From Veillonella nakazawae (GTDB lineage Bacteria > Bacillota > Negativicutes > Veillonellales > Veillonellaceae), in contig NZ_AP022321.1 of NCBI RefSeq assembly GCF_013393365.1, positions 654,001-718,000 on the forward strand: 64,000 bases of DNA. Reading direction: 5' to 3'. The notes below the pieces were generated by a model. The model was not told where the DNA came from. It did not search any database and worked only from the letters and a program-made list of their open reading frames with translations. The position numbers and the translations under genes are program-made. Below are positions 27,376 through 37,083 of this stretch, one piece after another (within the stretch, counting starts at the first letter, position 1; each line of letters starts with the position of its first letter).

Positions 27376-27939
27376 ATGAAACAAAATTGGAAACGTACAT
27401 TACAAGGGGCTCTGCTCGGTGCTGCGCTACTAGCAATGGCGGGATGTGGCTCTACAAATGTAATGGATACATATAGTTTTGGCCATCAAGTTATCCGTGC
27501 TGGTCAATCTGAAATTACCATCGCTTTGCCTTATGAAATGGGTAAAAGTACAAAAAATATGTCTGATGATGGGTATCCAATTGATATTTATGGATCTGTT
27601 ACAGACCATATGGTAATTGAGGTTGAGGCTTTGCGTGCCGGTGAAAACAAACCATTGCCAACGGTGGATGAGTATGTAAACCGCAGCAAATCTGAGTTTA
27701 CTAAAATTGGCGGCACCATCAAAGAAGAGTCTGTAGCTTTAGAAGGCGCGTCTGCTAAAAAGCTTGATGTGACCTATACAACTCAAGGACAAACATTTAG
27801 ATTTTCTCAATACGTATTCTTAGATCATGGCGTATTGTGGAATATAGTCTACCAATATCCTGAAAAGGATCAGGTAGGTGCTGATATCAGCAAAGAAATT
27901 CAAAACAAGATTCAAGTTACACAACAGAAAGAGGGTTAA
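27376..27939 (+). CDS. Predicted lipoprotein, unknown function
   Basis: 187 aa with a basic N-terminus, a hydrophobic stretch and a lipobox-like LAMAGC around residue 24, so probably secreted and lipid-anchored. The rest resembles small secreted beta-rich proteins and has no motif I can name. ATG 27376 (or 27373) follows TGAGGT; a TATAAT -10 is at 27336-27341. It ends 3 bp before ackA, so the two are likely co-transcribed. Confidence 0.75.
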   Translation: MKQNWKRTLQGALLGAALLAMAGCGSTNVMDTYSFGHQVIRAGQSEITIALPYEMGKSTKNMSDDGYPIDIYGSVTDHMVIEVEALRAGENKPLPTVDEYVNRSKSEFTKIGGTIKEESVALEGASAKKLDVTYTTQGQTFRFSQYVFLDHGVLWNIVYQYPEKDQVGADISKEIQNKIQVTQQKEG

Positions 27940-27942
27940 TCG

Positions 27943-29148
27943 ATGAACGTATTAGTAGTTAACTGCGGTAGTTCTTCCTTGAAATATCAATTACTTGATA
28001 TGACAACTGAAACAGAATTGGCAAAAGGTCTTTTTGAGAAGATTGGTGATCAAGACGCTATCTTTACTCATAAACGTCCTAACGCAGATAAATTAGAACG
28101 CGTTGAACCAATTTTGAATCATAAAGAAGCTCTTCGTATTTTACTTGATATTTTAGTTGATGCTGAATATGGTGTAATTAAGTCTATGGACGAAATCGAC
28201 GCTGTTGGTCACCGTGTAGTACATGGCGGTGAAAAATTCGCTGACTCCGTATTGATCACTCCAGCTGTTATGGAAGCATTAGAAGAATGCTGCGCATTGG
28301 CTCCATTGCATAACCCACCAAACATTCAAGGTATCGAAGCTTGCCAAGCTATCATGCCTAACGTACCACAAGTTGCTGTATTCGATACTGCATTCCACCA
28401 AACAATGCCTAAAGAAGCTTACATGTATGCGCTTCCTTACGAATACTATGAAGATTATGGCATCCGTCGTTACGGTTTCCATGGTACATCCCACAAATAC
28501 GTTGCACAACGTTGCGCTGAATTGATGGGCAAACACATGTCTGATCTTCGCATCATCACATGTCACTTAGGTAATGGTTCTTCCGTGTCCGCTATTAAAG
28601 GTGGTCGCTCCATCGATACTACAATGGGCTTTACTCCATTGTCTGGTTTGATCATGGGTACTCGTACTGGTGATATTGATCCAGCTATCGTTCCATTCTT
28701 GATGAACAAAACTGGCATGAACTACGATGAAGTAGACACTGTTATGAATAAAAAATCCGGTGTACTTGGTATTTCCGGCGTGTCTAATGACTTCCGTGTT
28801 ATCGAAGAAGCAGCAGCTAATGGTAACAAACGTGCTCAATTAGCATTGAACATGTTCCATTACAAAGTTCGCCGTGTAATTGGTGCATTCGCAGCAGTTA
28901 TGGGTGGTGTTGATGCTATCGTATTCACAGCTGGTATCGGTGAAAACGGTATCGGTAACCGTGACGCAATCTGCAACGGTTTAGAATACTTGGGTACTCG
29001 CATTGACTCTGAACGCAACAACATCCGCGGTAAAGAACAAGAAATTAGTGCTGAAGGCTCCAGAGTTAAAATCTTCGTAATCCCTACAAACGAAGAAATC
29101 ATGATTGCTCGCGATACTCAACGTATTACAGCATCCTTGAAAAAATAA
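27943..29148 (+). CDS. ackA: Acetate kinase
   Basis: Makes ATP and acetate from acetyl phosphate and ADP. The N-terminal [10 protein letters not shown] and the HRVVHGG block near residue 90 bind phosphate and substrate. [10 protein letters not shown] near 147, HLGNGSS near 208 and [16 protein letters not shown] near 320 complete the ASKHA kinase signatures. The length of 401 aa is normal. No pta gene is adjacent. Confidence 0.97.
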   Translation: MNVLVVNCGSSSLKYQLLDMTTETELAKGLFEKIGDQDAIFTHKRPNADKLERVEPILNHKEALRILLDILVDAEYGVIKSMDEIDAVGHRVVHGGEKFADSVLITPAVMEALEECCALAPLHNPPNIQGIEACQAIMPNVPQVAVFDTAFHQTMPKEAYMYALPYEYYEDYGIRRYGFHGTSHKYVAQRCAELMGKHMSDLRIITCHLGNGSSVSAIKGGRSIDTTMGFTPLSGLIMGTRTGDIDPAIVPFLMNKTGMNYDEVDTVMNKKSGVLGISGVSNDFRVIEEAAANGNKRAQLALNMFHYKVRRVIGAFAAVMGGVDAIVFTAGIGENGIGNRDAICNGLEYLGTRIDSERNNIRGKEQEISAEGSRVKIFVIPTNEEIMIARDTQRITASLKK

Positions 29149-29189
29149 TATAGTTCGTATCTGAACTAGGTGACTAATAGAGTCATAAA

Positions 29190-29224
29190 ACCCCGTCTAT
29201 ATCATAGATATAGGCGGGGTTTTT
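29190..29224 (+). terminator. Terminator after ackA
   Basis: ACCCCGTCTATAT pairs with ATATAGGCGGGGT (one G-U) around CATAG, followed by TTTT. Confidence 0.9.
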
Positions 29225-29299
29225 GTAGTTTTTATACTTAGAATACCTTATAATAGAATGTATAGTTATAAAGTAGTAGTTCTTTTAAAGGGGTAACAC

Positions 29300-29923
29300 A
29301 TGACAGTATTATATGAAGAAAAATCTCAGCGTGCTAAAAGTGCAGAGTGGCTAGTATTATGTTTTGTTATTCTATTATTATGTGGTGTTGGGTACACTAC
29401 ATATCGTAGTATTAACTTGCATACTATACTAATAGCAGAATATTTTATTGAAATTATGGCTATCATCGTAATTGTTAAACAAGCTGTTAGTCGATATACC
29501 TATATTTTGACAGATACAAAGTTAGTAATTGAAGAATCTTCTATATTTAGAAAGCGCCATTTTGAGGTAGATTACGATATGATTGATGGCGTCTTTAAGT
29601 TTGAACGTGAGTTATTGACAAATATTAAATATCGATATAAATATAGAAAATGCTCAACTTCTGATCCACGTCCTATTTGGTCTCTAGTATATGCGATTGT
29701 AAAGGGTGATAAGGTTCAAAATGGTCGCCTTTTATTGAAAGCGGATGATAAATTTTTTGACATCTTAGAGGAACATGTACCAGGTCGTATCCGTGTGCCT
29801 CAAGCGGACATTGTGTTCTATGCTGCAGTCCGTGCTGATGCGGTAAAACATGGTGAAGATGTACAAGAGTACTATAAAAAGTTAACAACACCTGAAAAGG
29901 ATGGCCCTGATATTCTTGTTTAA
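29300..29923 (+). CDS. Membrane protein with PH-like domain, unknown function
   Basis: 207 aa. Two membrane helices (about residues 18-38 and 45-66) are followed by a segment in which RYTYILTDTKLVIEESSIFRKRHFEVDYDMIDGVF resembles bacterial PH/YdbT-like domains (one reading of this pattern). A soluble C-terminus follows. It is a stand-alone gene with AAAGGGG before the ATG. The function is not known. Confidence 0.7.
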   Translation: MTVLYEEKSQRAKSAEWLVLCFVILLLCGVGYTTYRSINLHTILIAEYFIEIMAIIVIVKQAVSRYTYILTDTKLVIEESSIFRKRHFEVDYDMIDGVFKFERELLTNIKYRYKYRKCSTSDPRPIWSLVYAIVKGDKVQNGRLLLKADDKFFDILEEHVPGRIRVPQADIVFYAAVRADAVKHGEDVQEYYKKLTTPEKDGPDILV

Positions 29924-30024
29924 TTTACAGATATTTTCTAATTTATATTATCTAAATTGGTTGGAATGGTTTTATTTATAAAACGGTGAAATTAACTAAA
30001 ATTTGTATACATAAAGGAGTGCAA

Positions 30025-30591
30025 ATGGCTGGATTATATTTGGCGAGCCAATCACCACGAAGAACTGAATTATTAACACAAGTTGGTATTGATCATATTG
30101 TTGTATCAAGTGCCTATGAAGAGGCTAATAAGGGGTATGATGATCCTATTGAAATGGTGAAAGAACAAGCTTTAGGTAAGGCTCGTGCGGCTGTAGGCGT
30201 ACCTGAAGGGAGCATCGTACTAGGTGCTGATACGATTGTCGTATTAGACAATCAAGTGCTAGGTAAACCTCATGATGAATCTGAGGCCCGTCATATGCTA
30301 GAGCGTTTATCAGGCCGAGTTCATTCTGTAATTACTGGTGTAGCCTTGCTTATTAAAGGTCAAGAAATAGTTTTTCATAATGAAACAAAGGTATATTTTA
30401 AAAAATTAGCTCCTTTTGAAATCGAATCCTATATTGCTAGTGGCGAACCTATGGACAAAGCTGGCGCCTATGGTATACAAGGTAAAGGTGCTTTATGGGT
30501 AGAGAAGATAGAAGGCTCTTATACCAATGTGGTAGGATTACCTGTTGAACATGTATACGATGAATTGTGTAAAGCATTAGGTGCTAAATAA
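30025..30591 (+). CDS. maf: Maf-family nucleoside triphosphate pyrophosphatase
   Basis: Hydrolyses non-canonical or modified nucleotides (dTTP/UTP-type house cleaning). The N-terminal LASQSPRRTELL is the Maf signature, and GADTIVVLD near residue 69 holds the catalytic Asp. ATG 30025 follows AAAGGAG, giving 188 aa; the longer frame from 29986 has no ribosome site. The maf-radC-mreBCD order is conserved in Firmicutes. Confidence 0.94.
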   Translation: MAGLYLASQSPRRTELLTQVGIDHIVVSSAYEEANKGYDDPIEMVKEQALGKARAAVGVPEGSIVLGADTIVVLDNQVLGKPHDESEARHMLERLSGRVHSVITGVALLIKGQEIVFHNETKVYFKKLAPFEIESYIASGEPMDKAGAYGIQGKGALWVEKIEGSYTNVVGLPVEHVYDELCKALGAK

Positions 30592-30613
30592 TACTATCAT
30601 TTGATGGCGATGG

Positions 30614-30622
30614 TGCTATAAT
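30614..30622 (+). promoter_or_regulatory. Extended -10 promoter before the CTGTG repeat
   Basis: TGCTATAAT is a perfect TGnTATAAT extended -10. Transcription would start near 30628-30630, at the first repeat units, placing the repeat in the radC 5' leader. No strong -35 is seen. Confidence 0.55.
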
Positions 30623-30625
30623 CGG

Positions 30626-30700
30626 CTGTGCTGTGCTGTGCTGTGCTGTGCTGTGCTGTGCTGTGCTGTGCTGTGCTGTGCTGTGCTGTGCTGTGCTGTG
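30626..30700. repeat. Pentanucleotide microsatellite (CTGTG)15
   Basis: Fifteen perfect tandem copies of CTGTG with no interruptions, in the gap between maf and radC. The repeat ends 78 bp before the radC ATG. An in-frame TAG at 30737-30739 rules out a radC N-terminal extension through it. A 5-bp unit makes every reading frame open across it. Such perfect tracts are prone to slippage. Confidence 0.98.
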
Positions 30701-30778
30701 CGTTATTGATATAGTAAGAGAGTAGATGTGTGTAGTTAGATTTACAAATGGTGTTATCTATTTGAATGGAGAGATTCT

Positions 30779-31477
30779 ATGGAAGTACCAACAGTAAGTG
30801 TAAAAGACATGTTACCATTTCAGCGTCCCCGTGAAAAATTTCTTGCTTTAGGACCATCCCATATGGCGATGGAGGAATTGCTAGCTATTTTATTGCGTAC
30901 TGGGGTGAAAGGTCAGTCTGCCATATCGCTGGCGAGTGATATCGTACAGTCCTATGATGATGGGGCGTACGGTCTTAATAGAATGACCGTTGAAGAGCTT
31001 ATAAAAATTAAGGGAATTGGCACAGATAAAGCGGTAACTTTGTGTGCGGCTCTTGAGATGGGGCGACGATTAGGGGAACTAAAAATTAAGGCAACATACG
31101 AAGATTTTTCTCAACCTTTTGTCATTGCTCAATATGTAATGGAGCGCTTGCGACATGAAGAGGTGGAGCATGTATGGGCAGCTATGTTGACGTCTCGAAA
31201 TAAGTTGATTCAGTTAGAACATATTTCGAATGGAGGTTTAGTATCTAGCCTCGTAGAGCAACGAGCTGTTTTTAAGAAGGCCATAGCTTGTAATGCGGCA
31301 GCCATTATCTTAATACATAATCATCCATCTGGAGATAGCCGGCCTAGTGACGAAGATATACGGCTTACCAAGTTATTTGTTAGTGCAGGTCAGTTTATGG
31401 GAATACCAGTGTTAGATCATATTATCATTGGTGATAATGAATTCACTAGCCTTAGTGAAATTGGTAAACTTAGTTAG
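30779..31477 (+). CDS. radC: RadC-family JAB/MPN domain protein
   Basis: 232 aa. An N-terminal helix-hairpin-helix region (IKGIGTDKAV near residue 82) is followed by the JAB/MPN metalloprotease-like domain with HNHPSGDSRPSDED near residues 180-193, retaining the metal ligands. RadC has no firmly established role and is not a proven repair protein. GGAGAG lies before the ATG. The 5' leader carries the CTGTG repeat. Confidence 0.93.
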   Translation: MEVPTVSVKDMLPFQRPREKFLALGPSHMAMEELLAILLRTGVKGQSAISLASDIVQSYDDGAYGLNRMTVEELIKIKGIGTDKAVTLCAALEMGRRLGELKIKATYEDFSQPFVIAQYVMERLRHEEVEHVWAAMLTSRNKLIQLEHISNGGLVSSLVEQRAVFKKAIACNAAAIILIHNHPSGDSRPSDEDIRLTKLFVSAGQFMGIPVLDHIIIGDNEFTSLSEIGKLS

Positions 31478-31497
31478 AGAATGCACATATTAATAGT

Positions 31498-31582
31498 AAA
31501 AGCACTCATAATAATGAGTTCACTCTTTCTGATTTGTTCAGTGAAGAGATGTATACATCATTATAGGGGTGCTTTTCTATTT
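31498..31582 (+). terminator. Long structured terminator after radC
   Basis: AAAAGCACTCATAATAATGA (31498-31517) pairs imperfectly with 31558-31576, enclosing an inner TCACT/AGTGA stem, and a T-rich stretch follows. Confidence 0.7.
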
Positions 31583-31762
31583 TGTATGGTCTATATATAG
31601 CAAGGTGTATCAGTTGTAAGTGTATAAATTATGTATGACTTAAGTGTACTTGAATTATGCATTTTATGTGCTTTTAACATGGGGAAAAGCCTTGATATCA
31701 ATAGATAAAGTCGCATTATATGTGGTAAAATGGAATGATGATGTAATGAAGGAGATTTTACT

Positions 31763-32800
31763 ATGAGTTCCATTTTACCTACTCTAGGAAAAGATGTAAG
31801 TATAGATATTGGTTCCATACAGACGCGTCTCATGGGGGGGACGCGAGGAACTGTTATAAGCGAACCATCTATTATAGCAACTGATACAAAACAAGAAAAA
31901 GTAGTAGCCGTTGGGGATGAAGCGGCACGTCTTGTATTGCGTATGCCCGATATGTGGCGCCCTTTGACACCATTAAAAGATGGATTTATCGTGGACTATC
32001 GAGTTATGCATACGATGCTTAACTATTTTCTGAATAAAGTGTCTAATGCATTGCGCCGCGCTCGAGTTCTTGTTGGTGTTCCCTGTGGGATGACCGACGT
32101 TGAGCAAAGAGCGATGATGGATGCTGTTATTCAGGCCGGCGCACGCGAAGTATTTCTTATCGAACGACCTGTCGCTGCAGCCATTGGTTGTGGTGCACCT
32201 ATCTTTGAAGCTCGTGGATCTATGGTCATTGATATTGGTGGTGGCACTGTCGATATGGGCATTGTTTCATTGGGCGGCATTGTAGATAGTAAAACGATTC
32301 GCTTCGGTGGCTCAGATATCAATAATGCATTGCTACGCTATGTACGTGAGTGTTTTGGGGTTATCGTTTCTGAAGAAATTATAGAAGATATTAAACATAC
32401 AGTAGGCACTGCTATGGCACCTTTAGAAGATGCCGAATATGCCTTTCAAGGCCGTGATATGATGAATGGTTTAGGCAGACGTTGTGTTATTCATCAGTCA
32501 GAGGTATATCAAGTTGTTAATGACTGTATTGCTGGCCTTTTAGATGAAGTGAAACAAATGATTCGTTCTGCTGAACCTGAGATTGTAGCAGATATTATGC
32601 AATATGGAATATATCTTACTGGTGGTACTGCGCAACTGTCGGGCTTGGCTGAGCGTATCGGGGGCGAGTTAGGTGTGCCTGTACATGTTCCGGATGCACC
32701 AGAGACAAAAGTCGTTGTGGGCCTTAACGGAGCTTCATCTGACTTGGTGAGCTTATCACGTTTTATTGTGAATTCTAAAAATAGAAAGGGACAAGACTAA
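31763..32800 (+). CDS. mreB: Rod shape-determining protein MreB
   Basis: Bacterial actin that organises lateral wall synthesis. The actin-fold phosphate loops are DIGSIQTRLM near residue 15 and DIGGGTVDMG near residue 159; the adenosine motif is TGGTAQLSG near 287. The N-terminal loop reads DIGSIQT rather than the usual DLGTANT, a modest departure. It has 345 aa and opens an operon with mreC, mreD, mrdA, a minD-like gene and rodA. Confidence 0.95.
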   Translation: MSSILPTLGKDVSIDIGSIQTRLMGGTRGTVISEPSIIATDTKQEKVVAVGDEAARLVLRMPDMWRPLTPLKDGFIVDYRVMHTMLNYFLNKVSNALRRARVLVGVPCGMTDVEQRAMMDAVIQAGAREVFLIERPVAAAIGCGAPIFEARGSMVIDIGGGTVDMGIVSLGGIVDSKTIRFGGSDINNALLRYVRECFGVIVSEEIIEDIKHTVGTAMAPLEDAEYAFQGRDMMNGLGRRCVIHQSEVYQVVNDCIAGLLDEVKQMIRSAEPEIVADIMQYGIYLTGGTAQLSGLAERIGGELGVPVHVPDAPETKVVVGLNGASSDLVSLSRFIVNSKNRKGQD

Positions 32801-32801
32801 T

Positions 32802-33719
32802 ATGATACAGTCAGATAAAAAGTTAATTATCGTTGTTGTCATTAGCTGTATCCTATTAGCTCTGCTCGGATTTGCATGGAAACAACGAACTAGTATTCCT
32901 TTTGTTACTGTCACTCTTGAAGGTATTACAACACCATTTGCTTATGGATCTGCCCGTTTGCTTGACGGTGTACAAACCGGTTTTACAGTGCTCAATAATG
33001 CTATTTCTGCAACTATTGAAAGTGATGAGGCCGCATCTCGCAAGGCTGAATTAGAACAAAAGGTTGTTAACTATGATGAAGTAGTAGCAGAAAATATTCG
33101 ACTTCGTCAATTGCTCAACTATAAGAGCAATCATCCGGAATTCTCCATGACTTTAGCCGGTATTATTACAAAGGATTACGGCACATGGACAAATACGTTC
33201 ACTATCGATAAGGGTAGTGAAGAAGGGATGGCTGTCAATATGGCTGTCGTTGTACCAAGTGGGGTAGTTGGCTTTATTACCGATGTATACCCTCATTCTT
33301 CTCGCGTACAAACTATTCTTGACCCACGTAGTGCAATCGGTGTTATTGTACAACGTCCTGAATCTCGCCTATCTGGTGTCGTAAAAGGTGATGGCGACTC
33401 ACCTCGTACGCCATCAATGGTAAATATTGCCCGTGATGGTGATGTATTAGTAGGGGATAAATTAATCACCTCTGGGTATGGTGGTATCTACCCTAAAGGA
33501 TTGCCTGTTGGTAATGTACAGTCCATCGAAAATGATACGGAAGGTTTTGTAAAGAATGCCGTAATTACACCAAGTGTGGACTTCTATCGTTTAGAAGAGG
33601 TGTTTGTCCTTACATCATCTTCAGTAAGTGCACCACCAAAACCAGGGCTTGAGCCTAAACTGGTACCTCAAACACAACGAGATCAAGTTGAAGGGGCAAA
33701 GGGGGCCGTTAAACCATGA
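32802..33719 (+). CDS. mreC: Rod shape-determining protein MreC
   Basis: Periplasmic scaffold of the elongasome. A single N-terminal membrane helix (about residues 8-26), a coiled coil near 70-105 (ASRKAELEQKVVNYDEVVAENIR region) and the beta-barrel MreC domain follow, with DPRSAIGVIVQR near 178. It has 305 aa with a Pro/Lys-rich tail. It starts one base after mreB and overlaps mreD by 4 bp. Confidence 0.95.
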   Translation: MIQSDKKLIIVVVISCILLALLGFAWKQRTSIPFVTVTLEGITTPFAYGSARLLDGVQTGFTVLNNAISATIESDEAASRKAELEQKVVNYDEVVAENIRLRQLLNYKSNHPEFSMTLAGIITKDYGTWTNTFTIDKGSEEGMAVNMAVVVPSGVVGFITDVYPHSSRVQTILDPRSAIGVIVQRPESRLSGVVKGDGDSPRTPSMVNIARDGDVLVGDKLITSGYGGIYPKGLPVGNVQSIENDTEGFVKNAVITPSVDFYRLEEVFVLTSSSVSAPPKPGLEPKLVPQTQRDQVEGAKGAVKP

Positions 33720-34207
33720 CGCGTCTAGCTTTAGTACTCTGTGGATTTTTAATTTACTTTATACAGGCGCAATTATTGCCTGCTATTTTTCATACGAATT
33801 GGTTGCCAAATTTAATTTTGACCACCATTGTTATAGTCACACTATTTAAAGGTCGTTATATGGGGCTGATGGCAGCTGTTATAGGTGGTATTGTACATGA
33901 TGTATTGATATCTAACTTCTTTGGGCTCCATTTATTCCCTTACGTTCTTGTGGTTTACCTATTATCCGCAGTGAAACATCGACTCTATGAAGAACGTTGG
34001 TATTGGTCCAGTGCTATTGTAGCCATTTGTACATTGCTTGATGGATTTATCCGGAGCTTAATGATATTGGCCAGTGGCGGGGATTTACATATAGGGTTAT
34101 ATATGTGGCATATGGTTATACCGGTACTATTTTGGAACGGTCTATTGGCTGCCATTGTACATGGATTATTGTGGCGTAAGGACGAACAGCAAGATTATAT
34201 TTGGTAA
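33716..34207 (+). CDS. mreD: Rod shape-determining protein MreD
   Basis: 163-aa integral membrane protein with about five helices, typical of MreD, which links MreC to the cytoplasmic and membrane elongasome parts. GLMAAVIGGIVHDVLISNFFG near residues 48-68 is the best-conserved family segment. Identity rests partly on the position between mreC and mrdA. Confidence 0.9.
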   Translation: MTRLALVLCGFLIYFIQAQLLPAIFHTNWLPNLILTTIVIVTLFKGRYMGLMAAVIGGIVHDVLISNFFGLHLFPYVLVVYLLSAVKHRLYEERWYWSSAIVAICTLLDGFIRSLMILASGGDLHIGLYMWHMVIPVLFWNGLLAAIVHGLLWRKDEQQDYIW

Positions 34208-34230
34208 TAAATTAGTAAGGGGGTGAAAGA

Positions 34231-36153
34231 GTGCTTGAAGGCCTCTATAAACGAAGAAAAACGAGTCGCTTTGATGTACTCTTTTACATTGTAGCGGGTA
34301 TATTTATAGTGTTAGCATTGCGTTTGTTTATGCTACAAATCTTGGCTGGTGGCTATTATCAAGCCAAGGCGGAAGGCAACCGATTGCGCATGGTACCGAT
34401 GACTGCAGCACGAGGCGTTATGTATGATCGTAATGGTCAAATTCTTGTAGGCTCTCGACCTGCCTATACTATATCTATCATGCCTACCGGAAAGGCTTTG
34501 GATGATGGTGAAGTTGCTAAATTGGCAGCTTTATTAAAAATGAAACCTGAAGATATTACAAAGAAGGTTAATGATCACAAGTATGGTTATGAGCCAATAC
34601 GTATTGCTAATGATATTTCTATGGATGTAGTGACAACCATTGAAGAGCATCGTCATGAATTACCAGGGGTAACCATTGATGTTGAGCCACTTCGATACTA
34701 TCCATATGAAACGATGGCTTCTCAATTATTTGGTTATGTTGGTGAAGTGAGTGAAGAGGAATTAGAAGAGCTAAAACAGCAAGACCCTAATACACTGGTA
34801 AGTGGCGGTACTATTTTAGGTCGTTCTGGTCTCGAAAAATTATATGATTCTATCTTGCGTGGTACCGATGGTGGTAAACAAGTTGAGGTAGATGCTACAG
34901 GTCGTCCTGTGGCTGAAGTAGATAGAAAACATACAGTGCCAGGTGCTAATATTCATCTAACCATCGATGTGAATTTACAAAAGGCTGCAGAAGAAGCTGT
35001 TAAAAACCAGCTCGATCAATTGCGTGCGCAAGGTATTCCAGCACAAGGGGCAGCAGTGGTGGCCATGGACCCTAATACAGGGGCTATTTTAGCTATGGTC
35101 AGTGCGCCTGAATTTAATCCAAACTGGTTTTCTAAAGGGATTACAACTGCTCAATGGAATCAGCTGAATAATGATAAAAATCATCCATTTGATAATAAGG
35201 TTATTTCTGGTGAATATCCACCAGGATCACCATTTAAGATTATTACCGGTACAGCTGCGTTAGATCTTAAAAAGGTTACTCCTGAAGAGATGATCTTTGA
35301 CAGTGGTAAGCACTGGTTGATCGATAAGCGAAATGCAGAAGGTGAAGCCTTAGGATGGCTTAACTTTAATAGAGCGCTTGCTAAGTCAGATAACGTTTAC
35401 TTCTATGAAATGGGTAATCGCGTTGGTATAGAAAATCTCGATAAATATGCTGCTTATTTTGGTATTGGCGAAAAGACTGGTATTAATTTACCAGGTGAGG
35501 CGTCTGGCATTATGGCAAGCCCTGAGTATAAACGAAAAGTATATGATGAAGATTGGTACTTAGGTGAAACTTTCGATGCTGCTATTGGTCAATCTTTTAC
35601 CTTAGTTACGCCATTGCAAATGGCTGTTTTGCTCAGCGAAGTAGCTAATGGTGGCATTAAATATAAACCTTATGTGGTAAGCCGTATTGATAATAAAGAT
35701 GGCACTCCGAAAGAGATTTTCGGTCCTGATAAATTAGGTATTCTACCAGTTCCAAAAAATATTATGGACCTTATTCGAGAAGGTTTGCGTGATGTTACAA
35801 ACGAAGGTGGTACAGCAGGGGACTTATTTAAAGGCTTCCCAATTAATGTAGCTGGTAAGACTGGTACTGCGGAAAATGCACATGGCCGGGATCATGGCTG
35901 GTTTGTAGCCTATGCACCATATGACAAGCCACAAATTGTTGTGGTTGCACTTGTTGAACAAGGTAGCTTTGGTGCGGGCTCTGCAGGTCCAATCGTACGA
36001 GATGTGTTAGCCGCATATTTCAATGTACCATTAAATAAAAAAACGAATGATACAAATACTAAAAGTAATAAAGATAGTGCAACTGTAGGGAATACGTCTA
36101 ATGGGCAGAAACCTCAGAATGCAGTAACAAGTGGGCAACCAAGAAAGGATTAG
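34231..36153 (+). CDS. mrdA: Penicillin-binding protein 2 (elongation transpeptidase)
   Basis: Class B PBP that crosslinks peptidoglycan during elongation with RodA. An N-terminal membrane helix (about residues 20-40) is followed by the dimerisation domain and the transpeptidase domain. The catalytic Ser is S333 in GSPFK, the second motif is SDN near 390, and KTG starts at K543. Start is GTG 34231 with AAGGGGG upstream. It has 640 aa with an Asn/Thr/Lys-rich tail of about 40 residues. Confidence 0.95.
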   Translation: MLEGLYKRRKTSRFDVLFYIVAGIFIVLALRLFMLQILAGGYYQAKAEGNRLRMVPMTAARGVMYDRNGQILVGSRPAYTISIMPTGKALDDGEVAKLAALLKMKPEDITKKVNDHKYGYEPIRIANDISMDVVTTIEEHRHELPGVTIDVEPLRYYPYETMASQLFGYVGEVSEEELEELKQQDPNTLVSGGTILGRSGLEKLYDSILRGTDGGKQVEVDATGRPVAEVDRKHTVPGANIHLTIDVNLQKAAEEAVKNQLDQLRAQGIPAQGAAVVAMDPNTGAILAMVSAPEFNPNWFSKGITTAQWNQLNNDKNHPFDNKVISGEYPPGSPFKIITGTAALDLKKVTPEEMIFDSGKHWLIDKRNAEGEALGWLNFNRALAKSDNVYFYEMGNRVGIENLDKYAAYFGIGEKTGINLPGEASGIMASPEYKRKVYDEDWYLGETFDAAIGQSFTLVTPLQMAVLLSEVANGGIKYKPYVVSRIDNKDGTPKEIFGPDKLGILPVPKNIMDLIREGLRDVTNEGGTAGDLFKGFPINVAGKTGTAENAHGRDHGWFVAYAPYDKPQIVVVALVEQGSFGAGSAGPIVRDVLAAYFNVPLNKKTNDTNTKSNKDSATVGNTSNGQKPQNAVTSGQPRKD

Positions 36154-36154
36154 T

Positions 36155-37078
36155 ATGGGCGAAATCATTGGTGTTGTATCCGGCAAGGGTGGCGTAGGTA
36201 AAACGACCGTCACTGCATGCTTGGGTGCAGCCTTAAGTCATGCAGGGCACCGCGTATTGCTCTGTGATGGGGACTTTGGATTGCGCGATTTGGATCTCGT
36301 ATTAGGCGTGGCAGATGAAATTATCTATGATGCACTTGATGCGAGTGAAGATAAAGAATATACAGATGATGCTATTGTATCCATTGCAGAAAATCTAGAT
36401 TTCTTACCGGCTAGTCAAAGTGCACGCTGGGAAGATATAGGTCGAAAGAAGTATAAGAAATTAGTTCGTCGGCTTTGTGATGTATATGACTATATTTTGA
36501 TTGATGCACCAGCAGGGATTGGTAAGGGCATTGAGTCAATTTTAGATCTTGTGAGTCGTTGTATCGTTGTGACCCATCCATTGTGGGTATCCTTGCGCAA
36601 TGGGGCGCGTATGATTCAAGTGTGTCAAGAACATAATATTCGCGACTTTGCTATTGCCTTTAATGCAGTGCCAGTAGATAGTGAAGACATAGATTTATAT
36701 GATATGTTGGAAGTCCTTCGCGCCGAGTATGTAGGGGCTATGATTCCTTATGATGAAGATATCCTAACATATACACAAGATGGTCATTTGTTAGACCTTG
36801 TTTCTCATGAGTTTCGTAATGTATTAGCACCTCTTGTAGACTATGTTGTGACAGGCGATTGTTGGGAAGATTATGATGTACAAAAACAATTTGATGCCTA
36901 TGTAACTAAGAAAAAAGCGGCTAAAGAAGAAGCATGTACACCGACTCTTGCTTCAGCTGGTGAGTCTATCTTTGAAGATTCGAATACTGTTTTGTATATT
37001 AATCGCGGTGGATGGACTACTCAGCGTTTATTAGTGCAAGGTAAGCAAAGTTTATGGCGCCGTCGTAAATTGAAATAG
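36155..37078 (+). CDS. MinD/ParA-family ATPase
   Basis: Deviant Walker A KGGVGKTT at residues 11-18 and DGDFGLRDLDLVLG near 40 are typical of MinD. ATG 36155 follows AAAGGA and gives 307 aa; the frame upstream lies in the end of mrdA. The usual C-terminal amphipathic membrane-targeting helix is not clear. Instead there is a tail of about 55 residues after residue 250 ending in Arg/Lys. No minC or minE is nearby, although minC-minD often occurs here in related bacteria. It could be a true MinD or an elongasome-specific relative. Confidence 0.85.
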   Translation: MGEIIGVVSGKGGVGKTTVTACLGAALSHAGHRVLLCDGDFGLRDLDLVLGVADEIIYDALDASEDKEYTDDAIVSIAENLDFLPASQSARWEDIGRKKYKKLVRRLCDVYDYILIDAPAGIGKGIESILDLVSRCIVVTHPLWVSLRNGARMIQVCQEHNIRDFAIAFNAVPVDSEDIDLYDMLEVLRAEYVGAMIPYDEDILTYTQDGHLLDLVSHEFRNVLAPLVDYVVTGDCWEDYDVQKQFDAYVTKKKAAKEEACTPTLASAGESIFEDSNTVLYINRGGWTTQRLLVQGKQSLWRRRKLK

Positions 37079-37083
37079 GTGAT

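Noticed and set aside
30626..30700. CTGTG tract as a CRISPR array or coding repeat
   Set aside because: The unit is 5 bp with no spacers, and an in-frame stop lies between it and radC. It is a simple microsatellite.
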